The notes: generated by a model from the letters alone, not told the origin. 51,753 nt of DNA from Zopfochytrium polystomum (GCA_025765615.1 JAIVFJ010000384.1:1-51753); one strand, 5' to 3'; counted from the stretch's first letter, positions 8,507 to 19,481 are shown. A program made the numbers and translations.

Positions 8507-10765
8507 ATGAGTGCTGGACGTCCGTTCTGGGTTGGTGTGTTTCCCGGTCAGAAGCTCAGTGACTCGTATGAAACCGACAGACTGGTACGCTTTCAAGTGA
8601 AGTATCTAACCGATAATGGCTATGAATGGCAGTTCCCTGAGTACAGTCTGTATCCTGATACAAGGATGAGATTGCTGCTGAAGCATACTGCGATAGAACC
8701 AGGAACGCAAGTTGATGTTCTGCCTAGGACACTCACTGATGCAGCCAAGGTCCGTCTATGCCATGTAATGCGCGTTAGGTTATTCGCAACTGATGTTAAC
8801 TCCGAACCAGTGCTGCCTAACCCTGAATCGATGCACCTAATGGGACTAGACATTGAGCAGACTACGTCATACCGCAATGGAGGTTTCCCACTTCCAACAG
8901 ATCCACTGATATCAATTGCGATAGTTGACAATCGTGGTAAGTACATTTGCAAGTACACTAGCGGTCGAGTGGATTTCAACAAAGTAGTTCCGAGTGATAA
9001 GTATGAAGTCGAGAAGATGGCAAGTTCGAGAGAGTTAGCAGACTGGGCGATCAGGCATATCTCTACTCGGTGCCCGGATTTCCTCTGCATCCACAATGGC
9101 TTCCGATACGACATTCCGTGTTTGCTCGCACACTGTTCCGTCGTCTATCATAGCCTATTCACGGAGTTCAGTCTAGGCGCTAAGGAGAAGGGTATTAATC
9201 TCAGTATACCTGGCGTAGTCGTAGTCGACACTTATGCCTACATGAAGAAGTTGATGAACAATCGCTTCAAGTCTCTCGGATTGAAATATCTAGCAGAGGA
9301 GCTTGGATTGCCATCGAAATTGACTATGCCTGATATGAGCTTCGAACTAGGCGATGAGGATAAGGATATGTCGGATATGATGATGTACAACATTATGGAT
9401 GCGTATTTGCACATGGCCGTAGCGCTCAAGAGCAATGTACTCGCGGACATAATGGGAATGGCGACTGTGTTTCACGCTCCATTGGATGATGTCACTCGGT
9501 TCATTAGTGGGACACTCGTGTGTTCAATGATATCGAACTACGCATTAGCACGCAGATCACTTATGGACTGGTCTCCTGAACCGAATGCCACGTTCAAGTA
9601 TCGAGGTGGATTCGTCATGAAGCCTAGGATGGGATATTACAAGAACGTGATGGTCTTCGACTTCAAGTCCATGTATCCGTCTATCATTCAGACTGCGAAC
9701 ATATCGCCCGAGACTGTTCATATGTTGACCGAGGAAGAGGACATACTCTACATGCTAAGGGAAATGGGAGTAGATAGTGACGATGCATCGCTTGAGACAC
9801 TTACCGACTTATCGGTTATTCATCCTACACGTGATCGTATCTACGTGCTTACTGATGGCATGATCGGTTACATAGATCAACGTGTGGAAGGTGTTGCATC
9901 GTCTATGATGAAAGATCTAGTGAAGCGTCGGTCTGACCTACCTGACACTGCCGAGAATGAACCAGTGCGTAATGCTCTGAAGGTTGGAGCGAATAGTCTC
10001 TACGGCGCATTAGGTTCATCGGTATCAGGATTAGGTTCAAGGCTTGGAGCAGCTGCTGTTACGGCAATCGGTAGGCATGTTATCGGTCTACTCATCAACT
10101 TTATCACATCGCTAGGATACGAAGTGTTATACAGTGATACAGATTCAGTGTTCGTGGTTAAACTGGACGCGGATGCTGATGATCTGTCGCCAGAGGACAT
10201 CATTGAGTTATTCCATACTAGCTTAGCGACGACGCCGTACAGTCTGGTTAGACTAGCGCATGAGAAAACATTCGCACATGTAATCCTGATCAAGCCTAAG
10301 ATGTACTTCGGTGTAATCGGACCTGCCAATAAGCATGAGATAAAGGGCATTGCCAGTAAGAGACGCGATCGTCCAGAGATTGTACGCAGCGTAGTGAAAC
10401 AGATCTGCATAATGATATGCACTGAATCAAGTAACGGTGAGAAGGTTACTGCTATCTCGCAATATCTCTATCAAACTCATTCTCTCGTAGTACGTGATCT
10501 CATAGACCGTCAACTATGTGCGAAGGAAACCAGAGTGAATAGTACTCAAGTGTGGTTGTACTGTACTGATGTCGACAAGACGCAACACATTATCGTCAAA
10601 GGTCAAGAGTGGCCCGTTGATGCACCAAGACCTGGTATCAAGTGGTTGACGAAGTATCTACGATCAGCATGCAACGTAATACTCAACGCCTCACAACTGC
10701 CTGACTACGATAAGATGATCGAGATTGGATCAGAATCGGTAACGAGTATTGACGATCTCGTGTAA
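8507..10765 (+). CDS. Family B DNA polymerase, viral
   Basis: Intact frame of 752 residues. The 3'-5' exonuclease is present: DIE at residues 115-117 (Exo I), HNGFRYD (Exo II) and YNIMD (Exo III). Polymerase motifs follow: A, DFKSMYPS near 385; B, KVGANSLYG starting at 492; C, YSDTDS near 542. These carry the metal-binding aspartates, so the enzyme looks active. It is short for a family B polymerase and I see no long TPR-1/TPR-2-like insertions between motifs A and B, which argues against the protein-primed type of Mavericks and linear plasmids, though only alignment would settle this. It is the best-preserved gene of the island. It begins 18 bases after the palindromic promoter element, and its TAA stop forms part of the next gene's motif. 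Confidence 0.9.
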   Translation: MSAGRPFWVGVFPGQKLSDSYETDRLVRFQVKYLTDNGYEWQFPEYSLYPDTRMRLLLKHTAIEPGTQVDVLPRTLTDAAKVRLCHVMRVRLFATDVNSEPVLPNPESMHLMGLDIEQTTSYRNGGFPLPTDPLISIAIVDNRGKYICKYTSGRVDFNKVVPSDKYEVEKMASSRELADWAIRHISTRCPDFLCIHNGFRYDIPCLLAHCSVVYHSLFTEFSLGAKEKGINLSIPGVVVVDTYAYMKKLMNNRFKSLGLKYLAEELGLPSKLTMPDMSFELGDEDKDMSDMMMYNIMDAYLHMAVALKSNVLADIMGMATVFHAPLDDVTRFISGTLVCSMISNYALARRSLMDWSPEPNATFKYRGGFVMKPRMGYYKNVMVFDFKSMYPSIIQTANISPETVHMLTEEEDILYMLREMGVDSDDASLETLTDLSVIHPTRDRIYVLTDGMIGYIDQRVEGVASSMMKDLVKRRSDLPDTAENEPVRNALKVGANSLYGALGSSVSGLGSRLGAAAVTAIGRHVIGLLINFITSLGYEVLYSDTDSVFVVKLDADADDLSPEDIIELFHTSLATTPYSLVRLAHEKTFAHVILIKPKMYFGVIGPANKHEIKGIASKRRDRPEIVRSVVKQICIMICTESSNGEKVTAISQYLYQTHSLVVRDLIDRQLCAKETRVNSTQVWLYCTDVDKTQHIIVKGQEWPVDAPRPGIKWLTKYLRSACNVILNASQLPDYDKMIEIGSESVTSIDDLV

Positions 10766-10773
10766 AAATTTAC
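10762..10773 (+). promoter_or_regulatory. AT-rich viral promoter motif, last viral gene
   Basis: GTAAAAATTTAC, 10 bases before ATG 10784. It overlaps the TAA stop of the polymerase (10763-10765), just as the copy at 1124-1135 overlaps the stop of the gene before it. Confidence 0.6.
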
Positions 10774-10783
10774 GATTGCCACA

Positions 10784-11736
10784 ATGGAGGACTACACTGA
10801 GGCTGATGATAGCTACGCGAGTATCGAAGTAACGGAGGATGAGAAGTCAGAGGATGATGCAAACGATCCTGATCCACTGTATCCTGCGTCCGACTGGCGA
10901 GATGACGCCATGTTGCCGGAGCACTTCGAGTGTATGCTGCCGCATCGCAGAAACATAGAAGTGTATGTGGCAGAGAGAATGGCATGCTCACGTGGTGGTA
11001 GAACGTTCGACAGGCCGGAACTGCGATACTCACCCGCTATCAATCAGATCATGATACCTAGGAGGTTTGATGCGATATGCGGATACCCAGTTGAAGCAGA
11101 AGATGGATACTACACTCTGACGTACTCGGTCAATGATAAGTCGCCTCTTGCTAATATGAAAGTGATTAACGACTTGATGACTAATGCAAGACAGGCATGG
11201 ATATGGCCGAAGTTGGTTCCACATCATGCGAATAAGCTTTCACCGCATTATCAACACGTCATCAGACTGTATAGAGAAGTACCCTTGCACTTTGCGACTG
11301 TGTTGTCAACGCTAGAGATACTATCAATGCGCGAGATTCATCCGGTGTGGCCAGTCATATACGATGAGTTTCCCACAGCAACTGCTCATAATGGAGTGCA
11401 TGGAATCATCTACGACAATGCGTTAGTCAACGTAAGAGCATATGATGCAGTTGATGCGAAGAATGATGAAGCCAGGGATCTGTCTAGACGTGCTCATCAT
11501 AAGCATTTCGACAACTTCGTATCACCGATGTACACACCAGCTAGTCTCGATGCAGGTTGTACAATGATGCTGTGCCATACAGTGCAGATTCGCTGCATAA
11601 CAGCATCATTACTTGCTTTCGTTCGAGCTGTTCTAAGCGAAATAGAGAGACATCCTATGAGAATAGCAGAGCCAACTACTCTCTTTCACTACATGGGTCA
11701 AGTTGTACGCATCAGCCGAAAACTCGCTGAGACCAT
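10784..11736 (+). pseudogene. Viral gene cut by a LINE insertion, 5' part
   Basis: The N-terminal 318 or so residues of a viral protein of unknown family: a very acidic first 40 residues (EVTEDEKSEDD), then a folded-looking region rich in His, Tyr and Met (for example YRRA-like and HFDNFVSPMY segments). Around 11730-11745 the composition changes abruptly to C-rich and the peptide turns into Pro/Ser/Thr low complexity, because retrotransposon DNA begins. The frame happens to stay open into the retrotransposon for 1,365 codons, but that is a chance fusion and not a protein. A short in-frame remnant of viral character follows the retrotransposon at 16376-16459. No family assigned. Confidence 0.65.
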
Positions 11737-14700
11737 ACTGCATCTCCCAACCTCTCTGTTTACTCCCACTCCTCCACCAACTCTCCTTACTGCTCTCGTC
11801 TCGACGCCATTTGGCTATCCGACACTTTTCTCCACCATCTTGCCTCTGCTCATATTGATACACCCGTTGACTTCCCCCATCTCTCTGACATCTCCGACCA
11901 CCTTCCCTGTTACATCATCCTTGCCCTCTGTCCATACACTACTTTCTCCTTTACCCCCATTCGGCGACGCATTCCCTGCCCTTCACAGACCTCCGAGGAC
12001 CATAAACGCCAATTTATCAACGCAGTGTCAGCCACTCTCCCACCTCTCCAAGCTGACCTCGCCGCCTTGGATTCCACGCTTACCCCCGCCGAACAAACCT
12101 TTCTTACCCAACCCTCCCTTCCCTTCGAATATCCCTCCATTGGTCGCTCCTTCCTATACACCCAATCCCTGGACACCATTTCTTCCTCCCTCCATGAGCT
12201 CGTCCCCAGCGCCGCCCGACGCTGTCTCCCTTGCTCCGGCTCGTCCACAACTCCAGCAAAGACTGACCAACGCCTCGCCCCTTACATTGAGGCTCGGAAG
12301 AAACTTGAGGACCTTTGGAAACAACTACACCGTGGTACCCTCCCTCTACACTCCTTTCTTGGCGCTCTTCCTCCCCTACCCACCTCGTGGAATGCCTCCC
12401 CTGTTCGTGATGATTTGTGCCTTCTCTTTGCTCGCTTCACCAGCTCCATTACATCGGCTACTTCCTTCACCAACGACGCCCTCCCTCTCCTGCAACGACT
12501 TCGCAAAGCAGTCTACCGTGCACAGCTTTCTGCGGCAGCCTCACTTAAACGTGCTGACATTGCTACTGCCATCGACCGTCGCCAGGATTTGTTCTCCACC
12601 GGCAGGATCCGCAACGTCCTCAACAACATCCTCAACCGCAAACGGTGAAACTCCAGCATTGATCACATCTTGGCGGAGACCCCAGAGGGTCCTGAAATTG
12701 AGTACGACCCTGCCAACGTCCCACGTCTTTGCAGCGAGCAGGTGGAACATTGGTTTCGCCCCTGGGACCTTCACCCCTTCCCCCCCCACCTCCCCTCTCC
12801 ACGACGAAATGAACCCCCGGCCTTACATTCCTCCGCACACTTTCTCCCACATTATGCTCCCCCCTTCTCTTGAAGAATGCCGTTCGGTCCTTGAATCCCT
12901 TGCTCCTAACAAAGCCCCTGGCCCCTCCCAACTCTCTCGAGAACTCCTTCTCTCATCAGGCCCTGATGCAATCTCCCTCTTCCTCTCCCTCGTCCAACGA
13001 ACCTTTCTCGTCCTTGACGTTCCCTCCTCTTGGACCCTCACTGCCATCTTCCCCATACCAAAGAAAGATGCATGGGGGGGCGATGTCACGAACCTCCGGC
13101 CCATAAGCCTCTGTGAACTCGCAGCAAAAGTAGTTCAAGGCATCCGCCTTCGTCGCCTTTCACATATCCTCACCGCTTCCCCCGAGATCCTTCGCGGCCG
13201 TAACTTTTCCGCCCTTCCTGGCTCATCACCCGATCCTCCTCTCCACTTGGTCCGCTCTGCCCTTGATTTCTGCCATGAAAACTCTTCCCCGCTTTTCCTC
13301 CTCCTCAACGATATCAAGAAAGCCTTCGACAGTGCCCCTGTTGCCGGCCTGCTCTCCGCCTGGTATCGTATACGACTGCCCGAATCTTACGTACGGATGC
13401 GTGTCAACACCCAAGCTCGTTTCCGCTCCTTTGTCATCACGGCCTTCGGTCCCTCCCCCACCTTCCCTATTGGCACTATGATACAACAAGGCTCGCTAGA
13501 AGGACCTCTCGACTGGCGTATCTTTTGGGACCCTGTTCTTTGCGCGCTTGACAAGCACACCCACGGCATCACTTTTTCTGTTAATTCCCCCCCATCCATG
13601 CCTGCCCCCCTCCTCTCACCCACTCGACCAGTCTCAGTTTCTGGCTTTGCCCTGGTTGACGACACCAACACCCTCTCTTGCTCTTACCTTGATCTACAAC
13701 ACCAGGCCGACATCCTCCACGAATACCAGTCCCACAACAGCATCGAGTCGAACACCCGCAAAATCTTCATTTCTGCCGCCAACCTTCCTACCAACAGCCC
13801 TCGACAGATTATGTGGGGTCAGACCCCAATCCCCATCCAGCCTGACTCTGTTTCCTTCCGCCACCTTGGGAATTTCTTCTCTGCCGATGGTCGTTCGAGT
13901 TCTGCTCGAAAACAGATCTCTGCTGCCATTTCTGATGTCCTCACCACCATCCAGGGGAAGGTGATGGGGGACAAACTTGCTTCATACATTCTTCGTAACG
14001 TCTTACTTCCTCGCATCCGCTTTCTTTGGAAAACTGCTATCCTCCCTCGCACTTTCCTTCTGAATGAAACTGCTCGTCTCCGTCGAGCCTTCAAAAAACT
14101 GGTTGGCCTTTGTTCTTCCTTCCCCTCCTCCATTATACATCATCACCTCCTATACGATGTTCCCGACCTATACACCGAATACTGTTCCGATATGTTTGTT
14201 GATTTACAGCTCCGTCTTAACGACCCATCCTTGATTGGTTCCATCACCCGTATTCTTTACCAACGCCTCCAAGTGACATTTTGTCAGGCTACTCCTCTCT
14301 TCACACATCCTTTTCCGCTCCCCTCCACCCCTAAGCACTTCACCGCATCTCTTATCCCCCTCTTATTTGCGAACAATTACTCTATTACTTCCTCTCATCC
14401 TCCCCTTTTTCGGGTTCGCGCTCACCCCATCTCCGATATACCTTGGCCCACGCGTCTTCAACTCCTTCCTGACCTTCAGCGCTCTCACATCTTCTTTTTT
14501 GAACAACTCCTTACCACCTCGTTCAGACCCAAAGCATTCCGAGGCTGCAGCAGGGCCAAACGCAGACTCCGTAACCTTTACACTTCTCTTCTCCCCCACT
14601 TTGAGACCCTCCCCACCCTCCGTTCACGTCAATTCTACAATATCCCCCCCCCGCCGCCGCCTTTCCAACCCTTTCAATTACCCCCTCTATCCAATTCCAA

Positions 14701-16374
14701 TACTTCCTTCTCCCTGCGCAAGCCCTATCCCGACCTTTGCTCCTCAAATTCCCCCCCCTCCCCCTCACACTCGATACCGACGGGTCCCTTCGTGACACTG
14801 GCTTCATGGCTGCTGCTGTTGTTTCCTTGGAACCCCCCTTCTCCTTTGCCGTTGCCCTTCCCCCATCGCTTCCTACCCTAACCCTACCTCGCAAACACTT
14901 CTACCCGCCACTGCCTTTATCGGCAACACAGCAGTCCTAGGACACCTTCGTCGCCAACTCCGACGCCTCCATAGGCACACACTTCACAACAGCCTCTCCA
15001 ATTACTCCTTCACTTCTCCTTTTCGTGACTCTTTTGCTTCTGTTCAGTGGGAATCCACGTTCCTTGTCCTTCACTCTGGCATTCGCCCTTCCTCCTTGTT
15101 TGACACGCTTCCTGCTTCTCATCGTCCCAAATTCCGCCTCCAACTCTTTACGGAATCCCTCCCCACCCAATCTCGACTTCACCTTTGGTACCCAAACGCC
15201 TACCCTGATGGGTTTTGCCGCCGTTGTTCAACTCACACGGAGAACTTCTCCCACATTTTCCTTTGCCCTGTTGCTCAAGACGCCCTCCTTGCTGTTAAAA
15301 ACTCTCTTGCCTCTGCTTTAGCGGCTTGCTCCCCTTCCAGTGACCGACCACCCACCCCTCACCTGACCGCCCCCTTTTGGCTCGCTCTCCCGGAATTTTC
15401 CTCCTCTGCCAACGCACCTCTCAACTTCCTCTCCCTTCTTCGCGGCATTATTCCTCAGTCCTTTTACGACACTCTCTACCACAACGAGTCTTTCCCCGCC
15501 GCCGACGTTGTTACCGCCCTAGTGCGCATTTTTCACGACTTTCTGCTTGACATCCACCGGCTCATCTGGCGCCCTCGCTGCGACGAGACCATTCTCTGGG
15601 AGCGCGACCACGGCATCTCGCCTTCTGACAAGCGCCACCAGCGTCCACCCCGTTCCCCCACCCCACCCTCCTCCCCTTCGCCACCTCCTGCGTTGCCTCC
15701 TGCCACACCCCCCACTTCTCCACAACCATCCACTCCGCCCTCCTCCCTTCCTCCCACTCCCCGGGTCTCACCCAGACCCTCCGCATCCCCTCCTCCTCAT
15801 CAGCCTCCTGCCCGGCGACAGCGACAGCCTCGCACCCCTCAATGCAACACATGCAGTCGCTTTCATTCCAACAACAATTGCCCTCCGGACTGGCTCCTCT
15901 CACGCAAGGGCATCCTAGCCTGGCAGCAACACTACCTCGGGTTCCTCTGCCCCACCCTCGGCACCCTATGGATTCGCCGCACTGTTGTGATTCCCCAGCC
16001 TCCTCCGCGACAAGCGCTTCCGCGTTATCGCAATCCTGAACCCCCTGACGTCCCCTGAGGATCTCCTCCCTGCTCACATTTTCCGCGGTGTTGCCATTTC
16101 CCATTTGCCCTCCGCTCACCACCCTCTCCACTGTCCACTGGACACTCTCCGCAGGGCCTCGGCCCACCTTATTCTCTACTTTTCTCTTTCCTTGGTTGTT
16201 GTTGCTTCTCTTCTTGTTGTTTGTTTCCTGGTAGCGTTAACGGCTAGGGTGGCCTGTGCGTGGAGACACGCTTGGTTCTGTCAAGGTTCTTGGCTCCCTG
16301 CCATACCTGCGTGGCATTTCACTCTTCCCGTCACGCAGCTTCTGGCCGCGTGGAATAATAAAAAAAAAAAAAAA
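11737..16374 (+). mobile_element. 5'-truncated LINE-type retrotransposon
   Basis: A non-LTR retrotransposon of about 4.6 kb ending in a 15-A tail at 16360-16374. It starts within an apurinic-like endonuclease: the frame at 11737 gives a C-terminal endonuclease end with SRLDAIW and then DISDHLP, the usual SDH close. The same frame runs to an in-frame TGA at 12646-12648. After a C-tract near 12783 the frame shifts and gives a reverse transcriptase: NKAPGPSQLSREL, IPKKD, LRPISLCE, NDIKKAFD and the catalytic FALVDDT at about 13650. Further frame changes follow. A third frame (15096-16058) holds a zinc-knuckle-like CRRC...H...C and a proline-rich tail with CNTC. The element is 5'-truncated and frame-broken, so not autonomous. 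It lies inside a viral gene. I see no convincing target-site duplication. Confidence 0.85.
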
Positions 16375-16375
16375 G

Positions 16376-16459
16376 GTGTACTTTGAGAATGTGGACGATG
16401 ACTTGAGCCCTGTTGAAGCGTACAGAGTGATGGAACGACTTGTTGCGTCATCAAGGTAA
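16376..16459 (+). pseudogene. Possible 3' remnant of the interrupted viral gene
   Basis: Directly after the poly-A tail, the frame reads VYFENVDDDLSPVEAYRVM and ends at TAA 16457-16459. Its acidic character and base composition match the viral genes rather than the retrotransposon or the fungal genes, so it may be the C terminus of the gene beginning at 10784. The stretch is short, and an overlapping frame is also open. Confidence 0.4.
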
Positions 16460-17152
16460 ACCAAGCACTGAAGCCAATAAATTGGCCTGAAGGGACCAAA
16501 ATGATGTCCCCAATTTGCGGCTGTTGGCATAAATACATTCTCCCTCCGAATGAGACGCGACGAAAATCAGGGCCATGGAGCGACAAACCGTTGGTTGGTC
16601 TCAAGACAGCGCCCACTAGCAAGCCAAGTGTCACTTGAATCACTATGGCACCCGGTGGGGCACGCTATGGTTGCGGAGATGGACGATCTTGGAGGCTCTC
16701 TAGTTGCGCTGGTCGCTTTTACACGCTGATTGAGTAACACACATCGTCTTTCTTTCGACCTGAAACGCCAAGATTTACGAGTTCAGCAAAAAACAAACAC
16801 ATAAAAAAGGGGGCAGTGGGTGATGGAAAGTCGCTCATTTGGGCCGCCCCAAAGTACAATCACATTGGCGGGAAGTATGTACAGCGAAAGGGGTCAAAGC
16901 GCCGATGTAGCAAGCAAAGGTGAAGAGTCGACAAGCAATCGAAGGATGAGCCACTCCTCTGGACACAACAATGGCATCGACACTACTGTTGAGGGTCAAC
17001 CTAAGATGACCAAACGCCACGAGAATGAGAACCGCTCAACGCAAGTGCCCCAAATCCAAATGGAATTGCGGTTTCCAAATATAACCAAGTTGCCGTGGTT
17101 GGCAGGCACAAAACCAAAAAACCTGCGACCAAATAGGGGGCCTTTCTACCGC
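16460..17152. other. Junction region between viral island and fungal DNA
   Basis: No gene that I can support. From about 16400 to 16636 one plus frame is open and protein-like (NQALKPINWPEGTKMM...), with composition between that of the two sides; it could be more viral coding sequence in another frame or a retroelement scrap. The boundary between viral and fungal DNA must lie somewhere here. The rest is non-coding and leads into the 3' end of the LRR-like gene. Confidence 0.4.
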
Positions 17153-19105
17153 TCATCCTGCCGCCGTGTCCCCACTGCAACCGACCGGCAGCAGACCCAA
17201 CCGTACGAACGCGACAAACGCCGAGCACCGCCAGACAAACTGGCGCTCGCCGCCCGCGAGGCTGAGCAAGCCAGCCGGGGGCAGCAGCCACCCGATCGAC
17301 CGGCGGTCCTCCAGCGCAGTTGCGACGTCGCGCGCGTCGAGGGCGCAGAAAAACGACGCGTCCAGCAGCCGCAGCAGCACAAACCGACGCACGTCGAGCG
17401 GCAAGGGCATCCGGCCGTCGCCGCAAGACGGGCCAGCCACTGTCGCGCACACCAGCGCACGTCCGGCGCCGGCCAGAAGCCACCGCACCGTCGTCAGGCG
17501 GACGCGCGAGCGCAAGACCGCCAAACGGCGACCGCCCTGGTCAATCCTGCCTCGGTCGTCCTTGTGGTCCTTGTCATGGTTGCTGTCGTCGCCGTCGCCA
17601 AACAGCGCGGCCATGGACGCCGGCAGCACCAGTCTATGCAGGTACGGGTTTGCGACGACTGCGGCGCAGACGTCATCGCGCTCCCACACGTATTGGCGCG
17701 GTTCGAAATTGTCGGATTTGCCGAGGACGCTGAGGGTCGAGCGCTGCAGCGCCGCCGCGAGAGGGTCAGTTGCCGAAACAGCAACAGGGAGAACGGAAGT
17801 GTCCTCGATGCGGATGCCGACGCGCAGGACGTCGAGGCGCGAGGCGGCGGAGGCGTTGAGCATCGCGCAGAGGCCCTTTTTGGACAGCTGTGTCGCCCAG
17901 AGCGAAATCTCGCGCAAAGCCGAGCCGCCTCCGTCGCATAGCAGGTCGGCAAGGCGAAGGATGCACGCATCGGACAGGTTCCAGTCCAGGTCGAGCGACT
18001 GCAGCGGCGCGTCGCGACGGGCGTCGAGGACCTCGAGAATGTGCGCCATGTGGGGGTCCGAAAAGTAGTCAAAGGGAGGTCTTTCGCCAAAGTCGCCGTA
18101 CATTGTGTGGCGCACGGTGCGCAGGCACGAGCGGAGGAGGCGCGGGGACGCGGCCAGAAGCCTCCCTACCGCCGCCGCAACGAAGTCCTTCGTCTCAGGC
18201 CTCGCATCCCACCCGCTGAGCCAAAAGTCGAAGGATACCGTCAGCTCCTGCAGCTGTGAACTGCCGCATTCCGCCGCAGCGCCTGCCGTCAGCGCGTCCA
18301 CGAACTCCTGAAAGTGGTCGGCGTAAATAAGCAAGTTTAGAGCCTGGATGGACCTGCCCTCGCGGAGGCCAGCTCCGAGGGCGACGGCAAACTCGCTGCG
18401 GTAGGGGCGGGCGTCGATGCGGAGGGAAGCGAGGACGGGCGCGTGGGCGAAACACCGGCGCAGAAGGTCGAACGAGAAGCGCTGCTCTGGGCAGTAGCCG
18501 AAGGAGTGGGTGGAGTCGAGGGTCAGGGCGCGCAGCCTGCAGGATGGGGAGCGCAAGAGCGCGCCCAGCGCGACGATGCTGTCGTCGGTAATCGTGGCGA
18601 AGTCGCAGGCGACGGTACCGATGCGCAGCCTCGGCGTCGGTGGTAAGAGCAGCGTCTCGTTGATGGCAGCGAGGACGGTTGTCGGGATCGGGTTGCCCGT
18701 GGCGTACCTGTTGGATGGGTTGGAGATGGTCTTGATGTGGAGGCAGATGGGACCCTCGACTCTTCCGCCGCTGCCGACCGCCCAGAGCCCCGGATGGTGC
18801 GACACGGCAACAAGAAACAGGCGGACGGCGGCGTGCTTGTCACCAATGCCTTGTGATCGCGGCGGCTGCCCACGCGCGTCGAGGCGGATCTCGAGCTGGG
18901 CGTACTTTGGGGTTTCGGGTGAGAGCAGCCAGGCGACGCAGTCATTCGCTCTCGCCCCCACCGATGATGCGTGGGCACGCTCGGAGAATGTGAACGTGCA
19001 CTGCCACGGCACTGCTGCTGCTGCGGATGCCGTAGCCGTGAGTTTGCCTGTCGCTGATCGCGATCGATCATCCAAAGGCCGTTGCGATGACGCCGCAGCG
19101 CGCAT
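17153..19105 (-). CDS. Leucine-rich-repeat-like protein
   Basis: About 650 residues in one frame. The frame extends to 19213, but ATG 19105 gives a cleaner start. The central part shows repeats in the style of ribonuclease-inhibitor LRRs: LRALTLDSTHSFG, LASLRIDARPY, IQALNLLIYADHF, LQELTVSFDF, LQSLDLDWNLSDACI and LREISLWATQLSKKGL, spaced by helical segments. The N-terminal 150 residues and the C-terminal 200 residues, which contain an acidic/His insert (GDGDDSNHDKDHKDD), are not recognised. No signal peptide or membrane segment. LRR proteins of this sort usually bind other proteins. A degenerate fragment of a paralogue lies upstream at 19500-19600. Confidence 0.65.
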   Translation of the reverse strand: MRAAASSQRPLDDRSRSATGKLTATASAAAAVPWQCTFTFSERAHASSVGARANDCVAWLLSPETPKYAQLEIRLDARGQPPRSQGIGDKHAAVRLFLVAVSHHPGLWAVGSGGRVEGPICLHIKTISNPSNRYATGNPIPTTVLAAINETLLLPPTPRLRIGTVACDFATITDDSIVALGALLRSPSCRLRALTLDSTHSFGYCPEQRFSFDLLRRCFAHAPVLASLRIDARPYRSEFAVALGAGLREGRSIQALNLLIYADHFQEFVDALTAGAAAECGSSQLQELTVSFDFWLSGWDARPETKDFVAAAVGRLLAASPRLLRSCLRTVRHTMYGDFGERPPFDYFSDPHMAHILEVLDARRDAPLQSLDLDWNLSDACILRLADLLCDGGGSALREISLWATQLSKKGLCAMLNASAASRLDVLRVGIRIEDTSVLPVAVSATDPLAAALQRSTLSVLGKSDNFEPRQYVWERDDVCAAVVANPYLHRLVLPASMAALFGDGDDSNHDKDHKDDRGRIDQGGRRLAVLRSRVRLTTVRWLLAGAGRALVCATVAGPSCGDGRMPLPLDVRRFVLLRLLDASFFCALDARDVATALEDRRSIGWLLPPAGLLSLAGGERQFVWRCSAFVAFVRLGLLPVGCSGDTAAG

Positions 19106-19481
19106 CGTGATGAATGATTTTTTTTTTGCATTTGGGCTGAATGCCCGCGCCACTCTCGCATGTCGAAAACACCGCTCTTCCACCCTCTCCGGCTTGTGCT
19201 CGCTCCATTCCAATCTTCGGATACGCGCGATTTCTCTTTGCTACACAGGGAGGAGGTAACGTTTTAGCTTAGCTCGGCCACGCTCGTGTGTTGGGGCGTT
19301 CCGCTCTTCCGCGTGCTCGGGCCGATTTCCTGGTAGTTTGCTGGGATCTTGGCGCTGGCGTCCGCCCGCGTGCTGGCCGAACTGGGGCCGGCCGTTCGCG
19401 AAGTCCGGCAGAAAGATGTTTGGCAAGGTTTTCTCCTCTTCTTGATAATACCTCACCCTACTGCTTGCCCTTAAGAGCTGA
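19106..19481. other. Upstream region of the LRR-like gene
   Basis: No gene supported. It is the 5' flank of the LRR-like gene; short frames on both strands have no recognisable content. Confidence 0.4.

Noticed and set aside
1..11736. Cytoplasmic killer-type linear plasmid as the source
   Set aside because: Those also carry a capping enzyme, but their polymerase is protein-primed and larger, and they lack a D5-like SF3 helicase.
10784..14881. A 1,365-codon plus-strand frame as one large protein
   Set aside because: Its first 318 codons are viral and the rest is LINE DNA in a chance-compatible frame; the endonuclease end of the LINE lies in a different frame.
11698..16382. AAGTTGTAC / AAGGTGTAC as a LINE target-site duplication
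   Set aside because: One mismatch in nine bases, and using it would put the resumed viral frame out of register. Could be chance.
16820..18068. Plus-strand frames of 300-373 codons
   Set aside because: Antisense to the LRR-like gene, with Arg/Gln-rich low-complexity content.
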